A stretch of DNA of 64,000 bases from NCBI RefSeq assembly GCF_026151205.1, contig NC_087078.1, forward strand, positions 2,001,675-2,065,674, given 5' to 3'. The position numbers and the translations under genes are program-made. Positions 20,812 through 32,331 of this stretch are shown piece by piece (position 1 is the first letter of the stretch; every line of letters begins with the position of its first letter). A model generated the notes under the pieces. That model worked only from the letters and a program-made list of their open reading frames with translations. It made no database searches and was not told the origin of the DNA. Source of the DNA: Bolinopsis microptera (lineage: Eukaryota; Ctenophora; Tentaculata; Lobata; Bolinopsidae).

Positions 20812-22348
20812 TTGACGATTTAAAGAATGTTGCTTTGCATAAAACCGTCACAAGTTCTGGTGGCGAGCTTGTTACAGAGGCTACTGATGGAAATCAAGAC
20901 ACTTGCTTCTCAACCAAGTATGCACTGATCAAATTGTTTAAAACCCTTCGTGTCCTACCTATAAAAATAATTTGAACGTTTTAGCGTAATTAGATATATT
21001 AATTGATAGCATATTAATAAGGTAGCTACTAGCTGAAGACGATTTACACATGTATTTTGAAAGCTCCTGCTAAAACAAACTTTTCGTATCACTTATATGT
21101 TTTAAACAATTCCCCCTCCAGATAAGGTAGCACATTAAAAAGACGTTACAGATTTATGTTGTTTCGATGATGTTACAAATACAAGATAATACTCATGTAT
21201 TTGACTGTACTACATATCAATATGAATAATAATTACGTCCAAGGTGTATAACGTAGTTACATAACGTCCATAAGTTATATTTTCACTTGGGTCACTTTAT
21301 TTCCTCAGTGTTTAAATTAAACAAATCATAACTTTTAAGTATCTCAAATCACAGAGAATCAACGAACCCCTACTTCAAACTGGACCTGGGAAGAGCAACT
21401 AAGGTGCAAAGAGTTGAAATCATATCAACTGATCCCAAAAGCATTATTGGAAGCAAAGTTCACATCGGAAATAGAGGTCAGAATTATATCAATAAAATTA
21501 TCTGCGATTATATTAAACAATTCTGACGGTATATGCGATCACGCACACACGTGCGTTCGTGCTAATTAAAGCGTTTATCAGGATACCATATACTATACCA
21601 CTAGCTCCGACACGATCCCAATAATCTCGTGAGTTTTTCAGGAGATTTTCTGGACAAAAGGATCGGAGTTATCCGAGAAGTAGAGGGAAACAGAGCATTG
21701 ATAGAATTGGAAGAGAGTGTGGAAGGTTCCAGATTATTGTGGGAGTTCTACAGTGGAGGAAGTGTAAGAACTTTGACTGTTTGCGAGATAAGGGTCCTGG
21801 CAGGTGAAGGGGATAAAGATGGTGAGAACTCACTTTATTTTGCTATTCCTGGGAGTATACTATGGCGGCCGAGATGGCTCACTTAAATTTTCACTAAAAA
21901 TTTTTAATTTAAAAATTAATTATACAATTAATCACAAAATAAAAACGATTTTGAATTTGATTTCTAAAATTATTTTAAAATTTAAATAAAAAATAAAAAA
22001 TAAAATAATTTTAGAAATCAAATTCAAAATCGTTTTTATTTTGTGATTAATTGTATAATTAATTTTAAATTAAAAATTTTCAGTGAAAATTTAGGTGAGC
22101 CATCTCGGCCGCCATAGTATACTGCTTTTATGATAGTATTACAAGCAAACTTAAAGCTTAAAACTTAAAACTCGAATAAAATTGATCTCAACGTCAATTT
22201 ATCTAAACCACATTTATCAGAATTTGAAGAAACAAAACAAACTTTTCCACTATGTTTTACCTACTAAATATTCTCAGATACGGAGGATTGTCCCCAGGGG
22301 ACGGTAAAGTGTTCTGATAGAGTGTGTCGTCATGCACATATGTGCTAA
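20812..22348 (+). CDS. F5/8-type (fucolectin-like) domain protein, exons 1-4 of visible part
   Basis: Four exons agree in phase: 20,812-20,917, 21,355-21,476, 21,642-21,803 and 22,278-22,348 (TAA). The product begins with DDLKNVALHKTVTSS and continues through ATDGNQDTCFST, YFKLDLGRATKVQRVEII, a GDFLDKRIGV strand and VRTLTVCEIRVLA. This is the full order of a fucolectin/F5-8C beta-sandwich, a secreted carbohydrate- or lipid-binding module. The last exon adds a short tail with five cysteines (CPQGTVKC...CRHAHMC). The first exon starts in phase 2, so a signal-peptide exon should lie upstream; none was identified in 20,484-20,811. Intron 3 hosts a palindromic MITE. Confidence 0.85.
21854..22123. 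mobile_element. 270-bp palindromic MITE in intron 3 of the F5/8-type gene
   Basis: The arms begin AGTATACTATGGCGGCCGAG and are almost perfectly complementary over about 125 bp on each side, including ATGGCTCAC(C/T)TAAATTTTCACT. The arms are very AT-rich inside. If the element is CTATGG...CCATAG it is bordered by TA on both sides, which would fit a TA-targeting superfamily. The transcript would form a long hairpin. No coding content. Confidence 0.85.
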
Positions 22349-22722
22349 ATACAACAGGACTATGTCGTTCAAGCGTTCCTCAGGGTATGACGTGCACAAT
22401 TTGTCGATTGAAGTTTAATAATCTCGCAGAAATGAAAATCCCTGGTTTTCTTTGTGCTGATGAACTTAAAGTAGTAGTTTAATATTGTATATCTAACCCA
22501 AGAATTTAGTACGATACGCATTTATAGGACATAGCATTTCTGCCGTTTTCTGACAAAACGTGCTTAAGTAACATTTTGGAAATTTCGGGTTTTTTGGTCG
22601 AACCTTTGTTTTTGGGTCAAGAACTATCCCTGAGGACCATTGGATACACGCGCCGACCCCCCGAAACCCCCATTTTTACACGATGACAATGAAATATCTG
22701 GAGCCAGGCCATACGTTCATGG
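22349..22722. repeat. Intergenic sequence with a dispersed repeat (22,541-22,690)
   Basis: GCCGTTTTCTGACAAAACGT and the following 130 bp recur at about 63,797-63,935. A related stretch occurs in inverted orientation near 33,370-33,410 and 1,320-1,350. No gene was found. The 3' UTR of the F5/8-type gene must lie at the start. Confidence 0.6.
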
Positions 22723-24478
22723 AATTAAACTGGAATTAAACTGGAATTAAACTTGAAATTACCAAGGAGAACACTAACGAACTCGTTTTGGCTATACATC
22801 AATTCATAAATAAGTTCAGATTATAAAACAAAAGCCGAATAAGAGTATAACAATAAAATCTTAAAATTTAATCGCGTTACAATATCACGAAGTGGAAATA
22901 AAATCAAATATAATAATTTAAATGCTAATAAAAATTCTGGATGTGTGCATAAAAGCAAGTCCAAGGAAATAGGTTAGACTTAAAGACTACATAAGTTGAT
23001 GGGACGATGAAGGAGATGAGTAGGGGACATGAAGCGAGTATCAGGACTTATTCTAAGGATTTCGAAGGTTTGAAGAGTCTGTTAGGTGGTGATTACTAGG
23101 ACTTCTTAGGAGGTGATTACTAGGACTTCTTTTCAGGAGGATGTCGAAGGTGGAAGGATTCTGTGAGGTACTTTCCAAATTCAGTTGCATGGAATGAGTT
23201 CATGATGGCCCCATATTCTTTGAGCATTATGAGGCTTTTAAGGTTGTCTGAGAGGTTGGACCGGAGGGAGTTGTAGCTGGGGCAATTATTTATGACGTGG
23301 TCCTCGGTTTCAAGGATAGGTGTTTCAAAGAATGGTAGTTCTTCGAAGAACCGCATGACGTCGGTGTCTGAGTAGCAGCAAAAGCGACATGTTTTCAGTG
23401 CTGTGTTGTAGCGATCTCCAGTGTAGCGACCTTTCTCAATCCTCAGATCGTGACTGCTAGATCGAAGTTTCGCAATGTTAGCTCTTTTGACCCTGCATGG
23501 GAGCTGTAAGTACAGTTCTTCACCAAACTCAGCTTTGACCGCAGTGTAGAATGACATTTTAGGCTGGTTGTGAAGATCCTTCTTCCAGTGGTTAACAAAT
23601 GTTTCGTGTATGTGTTCACGAGCCGCAAGGGTGTGGGGTAGGTGTGGCTTAGCGACAGTGCTCGTCTTGATGATAGTAGACCATGCATCATACCAGGTAA
23701 GGTTCAGTTTTTTCTGTTCCTGAAATGTATGGTGCAAGAGGGTGTTCACGTTACCTACTACCGCTTGTGATGCTCTACAGAAGTAGGCAATACATTGAGG
23801 GAGGACGGTTACTGTCCAGGGGGTTCTACCTGTATCTCCGTAGCAGAAGTTGTTATTTGCCTTTTTGTGGACACCCAATATCCATTTAAGAATTTTCAAG
23901 TGAGTAGTTTCAAGAGCATCTTTTGCTGCTGCTTTGGGAAGACTCGCTTCTTGATTTTTCGAGAGGATGGCTTTCACGATGTTGGTTGATGGCAGCCAAA
24001 TAGGGCATCCATATGTGGCCACTGGCTTGACTAAGCTATCAATGAGTTTTAGCATCGTGCTAGTGGTAAGGGCTCTCGTGTCAATAGTTCGTCTCAGAGA
24101 GAAGAATGAGCGAAGAGCTTTCTTCCTAAGTTCATCGATTGCTTGCTTGAAGGAACCGTTCAGGGAAAATTGGGTTCCTAGATAGCAGTATTTTCTGACA
24201 GGTGCGATGTCCAAGTTGCCTAGTTTGAAGCCGTAAGCACATTTCAGTATTCGTGAGCTTGTGTTAAAGACCATCACGCTGGTTTTGTTGATATTCACAG
24301 ACAGCTCCAACTTTTCAGCATAGTCATGCAAGCAATTGAGCAGTTTCTGTAAGCTGCCCGCATCCAGCGCTAAGAGCACCAGGTCATCTGCCCATAGGAG
24401 GTGACTTACATGTGCGCTGACTCGTTCCACCATAAAGTTGAACTTTTCGTCAAACAGTGAGGAAGAGCTACATAATTA
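22723..24478 (-). pseudogene. 5'-truncated CR1/L2-like LINE with RT C-terminal half
   Basis: The minus-strand frame from about 24,477 to 23,120 is open. It begins inside RT (SLFDEKFNF), has the catalytic HLLWADDLVLL motif, KLELSVNINKTSVMVFN, the YLGTQFSLNGSF turn, and a long thumb/C-terminal region with a cysteine-histidine cluster (RFCCYSDTD...ETEDHVINNCP). The stop is followed by about 390 bp of 3' UTR. The 3' end (22,727-22,757) is a short 11-bp tail repeat, TTTAATTCCAG on the minus strand. The copy lacks the endonuclease and N-terminal RT, as is usual for truncated LINE insertions. The remaining 437 codons carry no frameshift, so insertion was probably recent. Clade assignment is tentative. 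Confidence 0.8.
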
Positions 24479-25292
24479 TGACTTGAGGACTTTTGTGGTG
24501 CAGTGGAAAAGGTGGGTAGTGGTACTGCTTTTTCTATGGCCTGTTCGGATTTTCATTCTTTGCCTATAACTATAAGGTCAATTGGGACAAGCAACCGCTG
24601 CAAAACAGAAAGACAACTGCTCGAATAGGTGAAGATTATCAGGTTTCAGCATGGCTCGGTCCAAATGGAGTGGAAATTAGAGCACAACGAGGTTTTCTTC
24701 CGTTCAGCTCCATTTCTGCAGCAGAAAGAAGAGAGATTGATCCGGCTAGGTATAATCATAGCTTTCCTAAAAAATCAATCACGGGTAATAGCAGGCGCTA
24801 AAAAGAAAGATATAGTTCAAAAACTTTTTAGACTTATGAGCCCCCGATTTTTTCGTCAAGTTTTAAATATAAATAGATATATTCTCGATGGTATTGCCTT
24901 AATAAACAGTATCTGGAGAGAAGATTTATAGGATACAATACTTGAGTAGTTACAGTGTGCCTAGTGACGTATAAAGCTGTAGGTACGTCGCACAACAATA
25001 GTTGGAGAAAGCAACATTGTTCACACACGTTTCGTGTACCTTCTTAGCTTATCAATTACCACAGTGAATGGGATATTGACTTTGAGTAGAGGAGTAGGGA
25101 ATGTTAGGACATGATTGGATCTTGTGATATAAAGTAAGAATAGCTCATCGCAAGTAATACTCAACAAGCTAGTATATTTTTACTACAAGCTTACAGGAAA
25201 AATGTTGTATCCTTTTATTTTGTGCTCGATAGACTCGGCCTGGGTCAGCTGCCTTATAGACCGAAATATATTTATTCATTTCTATAGCTCAT
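24479..25292 (+). other. Sequence with possible coding remnants, unknown origin
   Basis: Two adjacent plus-strand stretches look protein-like: 24,490-24,629 (EDFCGAVEKVGSGTAFSMA...RSIGTSNRCKTER) and, after a one-base frame change, about 24,610-24,798 (ARIGEDYQVSAWLGPNGVEI...FSSISAAERREIDPARY). A third frame at 24,629-24,931 overlaps the second and is less convincing. No domain was recognised. The sequence may be a frameshifted gene or retroelement piece. The rest, to 25,292, shows nothing. Confidence 0.25.
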
Positions 25293-26626
25293 CTTATATA
25301 CCTCATATTCATGCTGTTTTCAATCTACCTTTTTGTTCGTATTGATTCGTGTTCAAAGGAACAGTTTCAATATTCCGAATTATTACAACCTGTTCCTGAC
25401 CATTTTTGTTCCTGACCATTTTTATGAGTGTTGTGCCTTATAACATGGTAAACACTAAGTTATCTGCTTACCTAGCTCATAGGCTTCCTCAAACCTGTAC
25501 ATCCGCTAGCTGAACGCTTTATTCAAGGAAATTTAAAATCAGTTATGTTATAGTTTCTTGTTATCATCTATCTATCTACGATCTAGCTCCGTAATATAAA
25601 TTGTATGGATTTTTATTTGCCGATAACGATAAAGGTTTTATTTAAGTATTCCCTAATCGATACTTTTACTGCATTAAAAAACATCAATCACAACCAAAGT
25701 TATGGATAGTCATAGCGTAAATTGTATTGTGGGCTAGTTATGACGTATCATACTATCATAGTGCATGACAACGCGCGTTGCTAATCTGTTCTTGCTCGCA
25801 CACGTGCAATCTCTTGATGTTTACCTTTGCTAAAAAGCTAAAATAACGCCATTATTCTAACGTTTATTTTACCTCACTTTCGACGTTAATTATAGAAAAT
25901 CTAAAGCCTTAATCAAAATTCTAAGAATGCCATAGCCTATTCCTATCCTTTTTTGGTCATAGATCAGACCGACCGACCTCCGACCGACCTCCGACCGACC
26001 TCCGACCGACCTCCGACCGACCTCCGACCGACCTCCGACCGACCTCCGACCGACCTCCGACCGACCTCCGACCGACCTCCGACCGACCTCCGACCGACCT
26101 CCGACCGACCTCCGACCGACCTCCGACCGACCTCCGACCGACCTCCGACCGACCTCCGATCGACCTCCGACCGGCGCTCGACCGGCGCCCGACCGGCGCC
26201 CGATCGACCTCCGACCAACCTCCGACCAACCTCCGACCAACCTCCGACCGACCTCCGACCGGCGTTCACCTACCGACCTCCGACCGACCTCCGACCGACC
26301 AGCCTTGTCTGATCTATGACCGTTTTGGTTCCGATCGACCTCCGACCGGCGCTCGACCGGCGCCCGACCGGCGCCCGATCGACCTCCGACCAACCTCCGA
26401 CCAACCTCCGACCGACCTCCGACCGGCGTTCACCTACCGCCGACCGGCGCCCGACCGACCTCCGACCGACCTCCGACCGACCAGCCTTGTCTGATCTATG
26501 ACCGTTTTTTCTTCTATGTCCGTCTCCATTGCCGGGGAGAATTCGTCAAGTTTAAAATATAATATAGATAATTCGCAAAACCTTGGCCTTTATGAAGAAA
26601 GCCTCATCTGAATTTCTAAAGAAAGA
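25293..26626. repeat. Start of unit B (second copy of 1-1,020)
   Basis: Near-identical to the start of the window, including CTCATATTCA(C/T)GCTGTTTTC and GTTCCTGACCATTTTTG. It lacks the GTGCCTTAACC minisatellite but carries a CCGACCGACCT element instead. Homology is interrupted at about 26,626 by a 6.4-kb insertion and resumes at about 33,040. Confidence 0.85.
25955..26503. mobile_element. TIR element filled with an 11-bp (CCGACCGACCT) minisatellite
   Basis: GGTCATAGATCAGAC at the left end is inverted at the right end as GTCTGATCTATGACC (26,489-26,503). A further right-end copy lies at about 26,307-26,321, suggesting an internal duplication. Between them about 18 CCGACCGACCT units are followed by variants (CCGACCGGCGC, CCGACCAACCT). 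Long open frames on both strands here are artefacts of the repeat. The duplicate locus near 905 lacks it. No target duplication was resolved. Confidence 0.7.
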
Positions 26627-26640
26627 TTTTTTATATATAT

Positions 26641-26960
26641 ATTTGACCAAAACCCATAATCATGGGTAGAGTGTACCGCTGCCAGTGTCTCTCTTTTCCA
26701 AACAAAAGGAAATGATATTAATTTGAGGAACAGTCCGCTAATGTGTAATGCAAATTGATACCGAGAATGAAATCGGTCGCTCGCTTTTTCAAATCAATAA
26801 GCTTTATTACAATTCGTGAGCCGTGATCGAATGGATTTCATTCTCGGTATCAATTTGCATTAGCGGACTGTTCCTCAAATTAATATCATTTCCTTTTGTT
26901 TGGAAAAGAGAGACACTGGCAGCGGTACACTCTACCCATGATTATGGGTTTTGGTCAAAT
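26641..26960. repeat. Foldback module 1
   Basis: Arms of about 150 bp run from TTTGACCAAAACCCATAATC inward and are repeated in inverse at the right. The arms hold smaller palindromes, ACCCATAATCATGGGT and ACCGAGAATGAAATCGGT. A spacer of about 20-40 bp separates the arms. Confidence 0.9.
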
Positions 26961-28368
26961 ATCATCTCTTTTTGATTATAATGTCAGGATAATTTACACA
27001 GCTAGTCGAAACTTCATTAACAAGGAGGTAATTTCGACGATTTCGAAATTCTGCCTTTGAAAACGTTTCCTTGTGTTTAGTTAGGTATATCTGTCGATAA
27101 CCGACTGAATATGGCACTTTTTACTCATTCAAGTTGGCATTAAATTCATATATAATGCCATTTAAATATCGTGGAAAGCAGAATATATTCGAAATCACGA
27201 ATGAGCAAAATTCTCACCTTTCGCACGTGCAAACTTTGAGCGGACGTTACGTGCGCATACAATATTGAATCACCGTAAATTTTTGCGTAGTGGTATTTAA
27301 TATATAGTTTGATAAGCATGCAAAGTTTCAGAAGATTTCAAAAAGAACTTGGATCACAACGGGACTCCAAAGTTGATAAAAATCGTGAAAATCAAAATTT
27401 TTTGTGAATTTAGCTATTTTAAATCAATTTGGGCGTGTCCCCACGTGTGCAACTTTTCGATTTTTAACTTTAAAACTAGCCTATAACACAATTTACACCT
27501 TTAAGAAGCAAAATTGAGCTCCACAACCCAAGGGATAGCCCAACACCAGAGAATACTAATTCACAACTTTTGTGTTTTTATAAAATTATTCTTCAAAAAA
27601 GCACTAACTTCAATAGCAAATATCTTTATGAAGGAGTAAGGTAGGAAACTTTTCCGGTAGATTTTCAGAATGCTTGAACAATTATCTAAGATGAAAATGT
27701 CCTCAGATTTTGAATAAAATTACTTTTTAATGGTGTAAAATCGATTTGAAAAGTTGTTATTTTGTCAAAAATCAAGTTTTAAAAACACTTAAATTGATGA
27801 CGTCGTCAAGTGATGATGATGATGATAAATTATTTTTCATTATAAAGTAAACTAAAGTATAAACAATTATCTTTAAAACCTGTGGTTCGAAATGACTGTA
27901 TTGTTTATACTTTTGAATCTACGGACACTTAAATGTAGGCTACAATTGACTGCAAAAAGCGTCTATATATCATATATATCTTCACGTCAATCTGTTGTAA
28001 AACAGGGGTTCCAGAAAACCCACTTCCCGATACTCCTGAAACATGAAATTTTTTTTACTGTCGACTTGGACAAGGTCTAGACGCCCTGCAAAGTTTCAGA
28101 TCTCTAACTCAATTTTAACATGGTTTTTAAGGCACCTGAATATGGCGATTTTGGGTTTTTTACCTAATTTCGTATAACATGCTGGCGCGTATTTTGCGCA
28201 AATTTCTTAAAAACCTCCATATAACTATTTCTTATTCCTGTCATCTTTAACATTGAATCAGAATGTTTTGAACTTAAATGTACCTGCTGAATTACTTTCG
28301 AAAAAGTCTTAATGCCTGGAAAACAATAAAGGGGATATAATAGTATAGGGGGTAAATAGTATTGTGAA

Positions 28369-28884
28369 TATTTTACCAAAACCCATAATCATGGGTAGAG
28401 TGGACCGCTGCCAGTGTCTCTCTTTCCCAAACAAAAGGAAATGATATTAATTTGATTGACCGTTCTCAAATGCAAAATGATACCGAGAATGAAATCGGTC
28501 GCTCGCTTTTCCCATTCATTCACGGCTTTCGAATTGTAATAAGTTTCGATTGATTACATCAATTATCAGATGCTGTAAAAATTTCTTTGGGTTGCGTTCG
28601 GGTCGATACCTAGTATTTCGGGGTAAAGGTGGTAGTTATTACTTATTGAAATTTTCTAGCTGAAGTTTATTGAATCTTTATTGCCGAGTACAGCTGCCTT
28701 TGGGTAGTTTTTCTTAGTCTATTACAATTGTAAATGAATGGGAAAAGCGAGCGACCGATTTCATTCTCGGTATCATTTTGCATTTGAGAACGGTCAATCA
28801 AATTAATATCATTTCCTTTTGTTTGGGAAAGAGAGACACTGGCAGCGGTCCACTCTACCCATGATTATGGGTTTTGGTAAAATA
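28369..28884. repeat. Foldback module 2
   Basis: It has the same arms as module 1 (GGTAGAGTGGACCGCTGCCA and so on) with a longer spacer of about 170 bp between 28,546 and 28,715. The whole module could extrude a cruciform or be transcribed as a hairpin. Confidence 0.9.
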
Positions 28885-29730
28885 TCATCTCTTTTTGATT
28901 ATAATGTCAGGGTACTTTATAAAGTCGAAATATAAACTGATATCTTCATTAATAAGGAGGAAGTTTCAACGATTTCGAAATTTTTCCTTTAAAAACATTT
29001 CCTTGTGTTTAGGTAAGCATATCGGTCGATCACTGACTGAATATGCCACTTAATACTCATTCAAGTTGGCATTAAATTCATATATAATGACATTAAACTG
29101 TCGTGGCAAAGCAGAATTTGTTGGAAATCACGAATGAGCAAAATTCTCACCTTTCGCACATGCAAACTTTGAGCGGACGTTGCGTGCGCATCCAATATTG
29201 AAATGCCGTAAATTTTTGCATGTAATTGTTTTATATATAGTTTGATAAGCATGCAAAGTTTCAAAGTATTTCAAGAAGAACTGTAATCACAACGGCACTC
29301 TAAAGTTGACAGAAAATGACGAAAACAGCAATTTTCAGTGATTTTAACGATTTTCTATCAATTTGGGCGTGTCCCCACGTGTGCAACTTTTCGATTTTCA
29401 ACTTTAAAACTAGCCTAATGCACAATTTATACCTATAGAAAGCAGAACTGAGCTCCACAACCCAAGGCATGGCCCAACACCAGAGAATACTAAATCGCAA
29501 AATTGACGTTTTATAAAATAATTCTTCAAAAAAGCACAAACTTCAATGACGAATATCTTTATAAAGGAACAAGCTAGAAAAACTTTCCGGTAGATTTTCA
29601 GAATGCTTGAACAATTATCTAAGATAAAAATTTCCTCAGATTTTGAATACAATTACTTTTTAATGGTGTAAAATCATTTTTAAAAGTTATTACTTTGTCA
29701 AAAATCAAGTTTTAAAAACGGTTAACTTGA

Positions 29731-29760
29731 TGACGTCATCAAGGGATGTTCATGACGTCA
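29731..29760. promoter_or_regulatory. Paired TGACGTCA palindromes (CRE-like)
   Basis: TGACGTCA occurs at 29,731-29,738 and 29,753-29,760, and again in body 3 at 31,281-31,288 and 31,303-31,310. The copy in body 1 (27,796) is mutated to TGACGTCG. The octamer is the CREB/ATF consensus. Function in a repeat is unproven. Confidence 0.35.
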
Positions 29761-29926
29761 AATAATTTTTTTATACAGTGTAAACTAAAGTGTAAACAAT
29801 TATTTCCAAGACCTGTGGTCGGAAATGGCTGTATCTTTTATACTTTTGAATCTATGGACAATTAAATACAGGCTACAATTGACTGGCAAAGCGTCTATCC
29901 CTCAATATATATATGTATATATATAG

Positions 29927-30432
29927 ATTTTACCAAAACCCATAATCATGGGTAGAGTGGACCGCTGCCAGTGTCTCTCTTTCCCAAACAAAAGGAAATG
30001 ATATTAATTTGATTGACCGTTCTCAAATGCAAAATGATACCGAGAATGAAATCGGTCGCTCGCTTTTCCCATTCATTCACGGCTTACGAATTGTAATAAG
30101 TTTCGATTGATTACATCAATCAGATGCTGTAAAAATCTTTTTGGGTTGCGTTCGGGTCGATACCTAGTATTTCGGGGTAAGGGTGGTAGTTATTACTTAT
30201 TGAATTAGCTGAAGTTTATTGAATCTTTATTGCCGAGTACAGCTGCCTTCGGGTAGTTCTTCTTAATCTATTACAATTGTAAATGAATGGGAAAAGCGAG
30301 CGACCGATTTCATTCTCGGTATCATTTTGCATTTGAGAACGGTCAATCAAATTAATATCATTTCCTTTTGTTTGGGAAAGAGAGACACTGGCAGCGGTCC
30401 ACTCTACCCATGATTATGGGTTTTGGTAAAAT
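29927..30432. repeat. Foldback module 3
   Basis: Nearly identical to module 2 in arms and spacer. Period from module 2 is about 1,555 bp. Confidence 0.9.
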
Positions 30433-31439
30433 ATCATCTCTTTTTGATTATAATGTCAGGGTACTTTATAAAGTCGAAATTTAAACTGATATCTTCATTA
30501 ATAAGGAGGAAGTTTCAACGATTTCCAAATTTTTCCTTTAAAAACATCTCCTTGTGTTTAGGTAAGCATATCGGTCGATCACTGACTGAATATGCCACTT
30601 AATACTCATTCAAGTTGGCATTAAATTCATATATAATTACATCAAACTGTCGTGGCAAAGCAGAATTTGTTGGAAATCACGAATGAGCAAAATTCTCACC
30701 TTTCGCACGTGCAAACTTTGAGCGGACGTTGCGTGCGCATCCAAAATTGAATCGCCGTAAATTTTTGCATGTAATTGTTTTATATATAGCTTGATAAGCA
30801 TGCAAAGTTTCAAAGTATTTCAAGAAGAGCTGTAATCACAACGGCACTCTAAAGTTGACAGAAAATGACGAAAACAGAAATTTTCAGTGATTTTAGCAAT
30901 TTTCTATCAATTTGGGCGTGTCCCCACGTGTGCAACTTTTCGATTTTCAACTTTAAAACTAGCCTAATGCACAATTTATACCTATAGAAAGCAGAACTGA
31001 GCTCCACAACCCAAGGCATGGCCCAACACTAGAGAATACTAAATCGCAAAATTGACGTTTTTATAAAATAATTCTTCAAAAAAGTACAAACTTCAATGAC
31101 GAATATCTTTATGAAGGAGCAAGCTAGAAAAACTTTCCGGTAGATTTTCAGAATGCTTGAACAATTATCTAAGATAAAAATTTCCTCAGATTTTGAATAC
31201 AATTACTTTTTAATGGTGTAAAATCATTTTTAAAAGTTATTACTTTGTCAAAAATCAAGTTTTAAAAACGGTTAACTTGATGACGTCATCAAGGGATGTT
31301 CATGACGTCAAATAATTTTTTTATACAGTGTAAACTAAAGTGTAAACAATTATTTCCAAGACCTGTGGTCGGAAATGGCTGTATCTTTTATACTTTTGAA
31401 TCTATGGACAATTAAATACAGGCTATAATTGACTGGCAA

Positions 31440-31920
31440 AGCGTCTATCCCTGAATAATCTATTACAATTTAAATGATGGGAAAGCGAGCGACGATTTCA
31501 TTCTCGTATCATTTGCATTTGAAACGGTCAATCAATTAATATCATTTCCCTTTGTTTGGGAAGAAGACACTGGCAGCGGTCCACTCTACCCAGTTTGGGT
31601 TTGGTAAATAATCATCTTTTTGATTATAATTTTCAGGGTACTTTATAAAGTCGAAATTTAACTTATTTCATTAATAAGGAGGAAGTTTCAACGATTTCCA
31701 AATTTTTCCTTTAAAACATTCTGTGTTTAGGTAGCATATCGTTCGTACAATGAATATTCTTTAAATCAAGTTGTAACAGTTAAGATGTCATGTAGGCGTA
31801 TAATTTACATACAGTGTACTCAAAGTGAACTATAGATGTGGTGGAAATGCTGAATGGCTTTTACTTTTACTCTATGCACGTGAAATACAGGCTAAGTTGA
31901 CTGGTCAAAGCGTCATCCCG
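31440..31920. repeat. Indel-rich degenerate copy of foldback arm and body
   Basis: Compared with 30,270-30,620 this stretch lacks single bases every 10-20 bp, many in homopolymers (for example CTACCCAGTTTGGGTTTGG for CTACCCATGATTATGGGTTTTGG). It then jumps to the end of the body. This is either rapid decay or unpolished assembly. Confidence 0.7.
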
Positions 31921-32297
31921 TAATATTATGTAATTGTTATATACTTGATATCAGCAGACAATCTGTCGTAAAACAGGGGTTCTAGAAAACCCACTTCCCG
32001 ATGCTCCTGAAACCTGAAACTTTTTTTGCAGTCGATTTGGTCAACGTCTAGACGCCCTGAAAAATTTCAGATCTCTAACTCAATTTTAACATGGTTTTTA
32101 AGGCACCTGAATATGGCGATTTTGGGTTTTTTACCGAATTTCGTATAACAGTGCTGGCGAGTATTTTATGCAAATTTCTTAAAAATCTCAACATAACTAT
32201 TTTTTATTCCTGTCATCTTTGACATCAAATTAGAATGTTTTGAACTAAAAATAAATCTGCTGAACGACTTCCGATGAGTCTTAATGCCTGAAAAACT

Positions 32298-32331
32298 CCT
32301 GCCGGAGGCGGCGGCCTTCGGCCGCCGCCTC
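32298..32331. repeat. GC-rich perfect hairpin (copy 1)
   Basis: CCGGAGGCGGCGGCC, then TTC, then the exact complement GGCCGCCGCCTCCGG. It sits in AT-rich surroundings. The second tandem block repeats it at about 32,818-32,851, where a second hairpin GTGCACGCTTCGCGTGCAC follows. That second hairpin is collapsed in copy 1. Confidence 0.85.

Noticed and set aside
23443-24185. Frames on either strand inside the minus-strand LINE
   Set aside because: They overlap the RT frame that has clear motifs.
25890-26501. Long frames on both strands over the CCGACCGACCT array
   Set aside because: Artefacts of an 11-bp repeat without stops. An 11-bp unit cannot encode a fixed-length peptide repeat except by cycling through frames.
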